DNA from: a virus
Length of the DNA stretch: 20,095 nucleotides
Virus record (IMG/VR): IMGVR_UViG_3300047322_001132
Coordinates: 1-20,095 of that record
Strand: one strand, 5' to 3'
The notes below the pieces were generated by a model. The model was not told the origin of the DNA. It made no database searches and worked only from the letters and a program-made list of their open reading frames with translations. Of this stretch, positions 19,790 through 20,095 are shown in pieces. Each line of letters opens with the position of its first letter. Positions within the stretch are counted from its first letter, which is position 1. The position numbers and the translations under genes were made by a program.

Positions 19790-20058
19790 TCCTCGTCCTC
19801 CTCGTTCAGTTCGTACGTGTTCGCATAGTCAAGTTCCGCTTCGCGGAACTCCTTGCCTACGGCCTCTCGTGCCTTCTCCGCTTCCGCCTCTGTGTCGAAC
19901 TCCCACTGACCGTCTCGCACGCCAAAGCCGCATCCGCCAGAGTCGGAGTCACGGCCAACGGCCTTCTTCAACCTCTTGTCAATCGTGGTGAGCGACGCAA
20001 CGTACTTCACGAAGACGCCGACGTCAAGCACCCACCGTGGATTCGCCTTAAGCTCCAT
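19786..20058 (-). CDS. 90-aa acidic hypothetical protein (start near window edge)
   Basis: The ATG at 20058 has GGGAGGG ~10 nt upstream. The frame also stays open to the right edge at 20095, so an earlier start outside the window cannot be excluded. The N-terminal half is hydrophobic and basic (ANPRWVLDVGVFVKYVASLTTIDKRLKK), the centre is Gly-rich (GRDSDSGGCGFGVRDGQW), and the C-terminal half is a charged helix ending in NEEDEE. No family is recognised. The ATGA overlap with the next gene supports it. Confidence 0.55.
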   Translation of the reverse strand: MELKANPRWVLDVGVFVKYVASLTTIDKRLKKAVGRDSDSGGCGFGVRDGQWEFDTEAEAEKAREAVGKEFREAELDYANTYELNEEDEE

Positions 20059-20095
20059 CAGGCACCGTCCCTCCCTTGCTGCGGTCGGTGTCAGG

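Overview
The window looks like part of a tailed double-stranded DNA phage (or prophage) genome. It has a giant virion-type protein, a peptidoglycan amidase, a complete phage-style replication and recombination set, very tight gene packing, and no rRNA, tRNA or host housekeeping genes. The host cannot be named from this sequence. The DNA looks fairly GC-rich, with many GTG starts.

Layout. Positions 1-5519 are read rightward. They hold the 3' part of a giant protein (frame open at the left edge), then a zinc amidase that starts inside the stop codon of the giant gene. Everything from 5413 to 20058 is read leftward. The two transcription units converge and overlap by 107 nt at 5413-5519. The leftward half has two blocks. 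The first (20058 to 18244) is a chain of seven small genes, one with two CxxC pairs and the rest unrecognised. It ends at a hairpin whose loop is also the -35 box of a sigma70-like promoter. The second block (about 18200 to 5413) starts with a 17-residue-repeat protein and a terminator-like hairpin. It continues with queC, a DUF3846 protein, a minimal nucleotidyltransferase, an unknown 266-aa protein, a Cas4/RecB-type nuclease, a 27-aa Trp-rich microprotein, a GroES-like protein, a 72-aa protein, a Sak4/RecA-type ATPase and a DUF669-type ssDNA-binding candidate. After a pair of strong hairpins come a 60-aa membrane protein, a DUF5664-type nucleotide hydrolase candidate, a 62-aa protein, queD, queE, a 31-aa membrane microprotein, folE, a UDG-DNA polymerase I fusion, a DpdA/TGT-like protein, a DUF3987 helicase-like ATPase and a small helix-turn-helix protein.

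How it fits together. FolE, QueD, QueE and QueC together make preQ0 from GTP. The 241-aa protein between polymerase and helicase has the fingerprint of a tRNA-guanine-transglycosylase-like enzyme and best fits DpdA, which puts 7-deazaguanine bases into DNA. The phage therefore probably replaces some genomic guanine with a 7-deazaguanine, most simply preQ0, because no QueF or amidotransferase-QueC fusion is visible here. Such bases are known to protect phage DNA from restriction. Interleaving of base-making and replication genes, nearly all joined by ATGA, GTGA, TAATG or TAGTG overlaps, suggests they are made together.

The least described items are two intact microgenes (31 and 27 codons), each coupled to both neighbours, a phage-borne GroES-like protein with an acidic tail, a compact DpdA, and structured RNA elements at the block boundaries.
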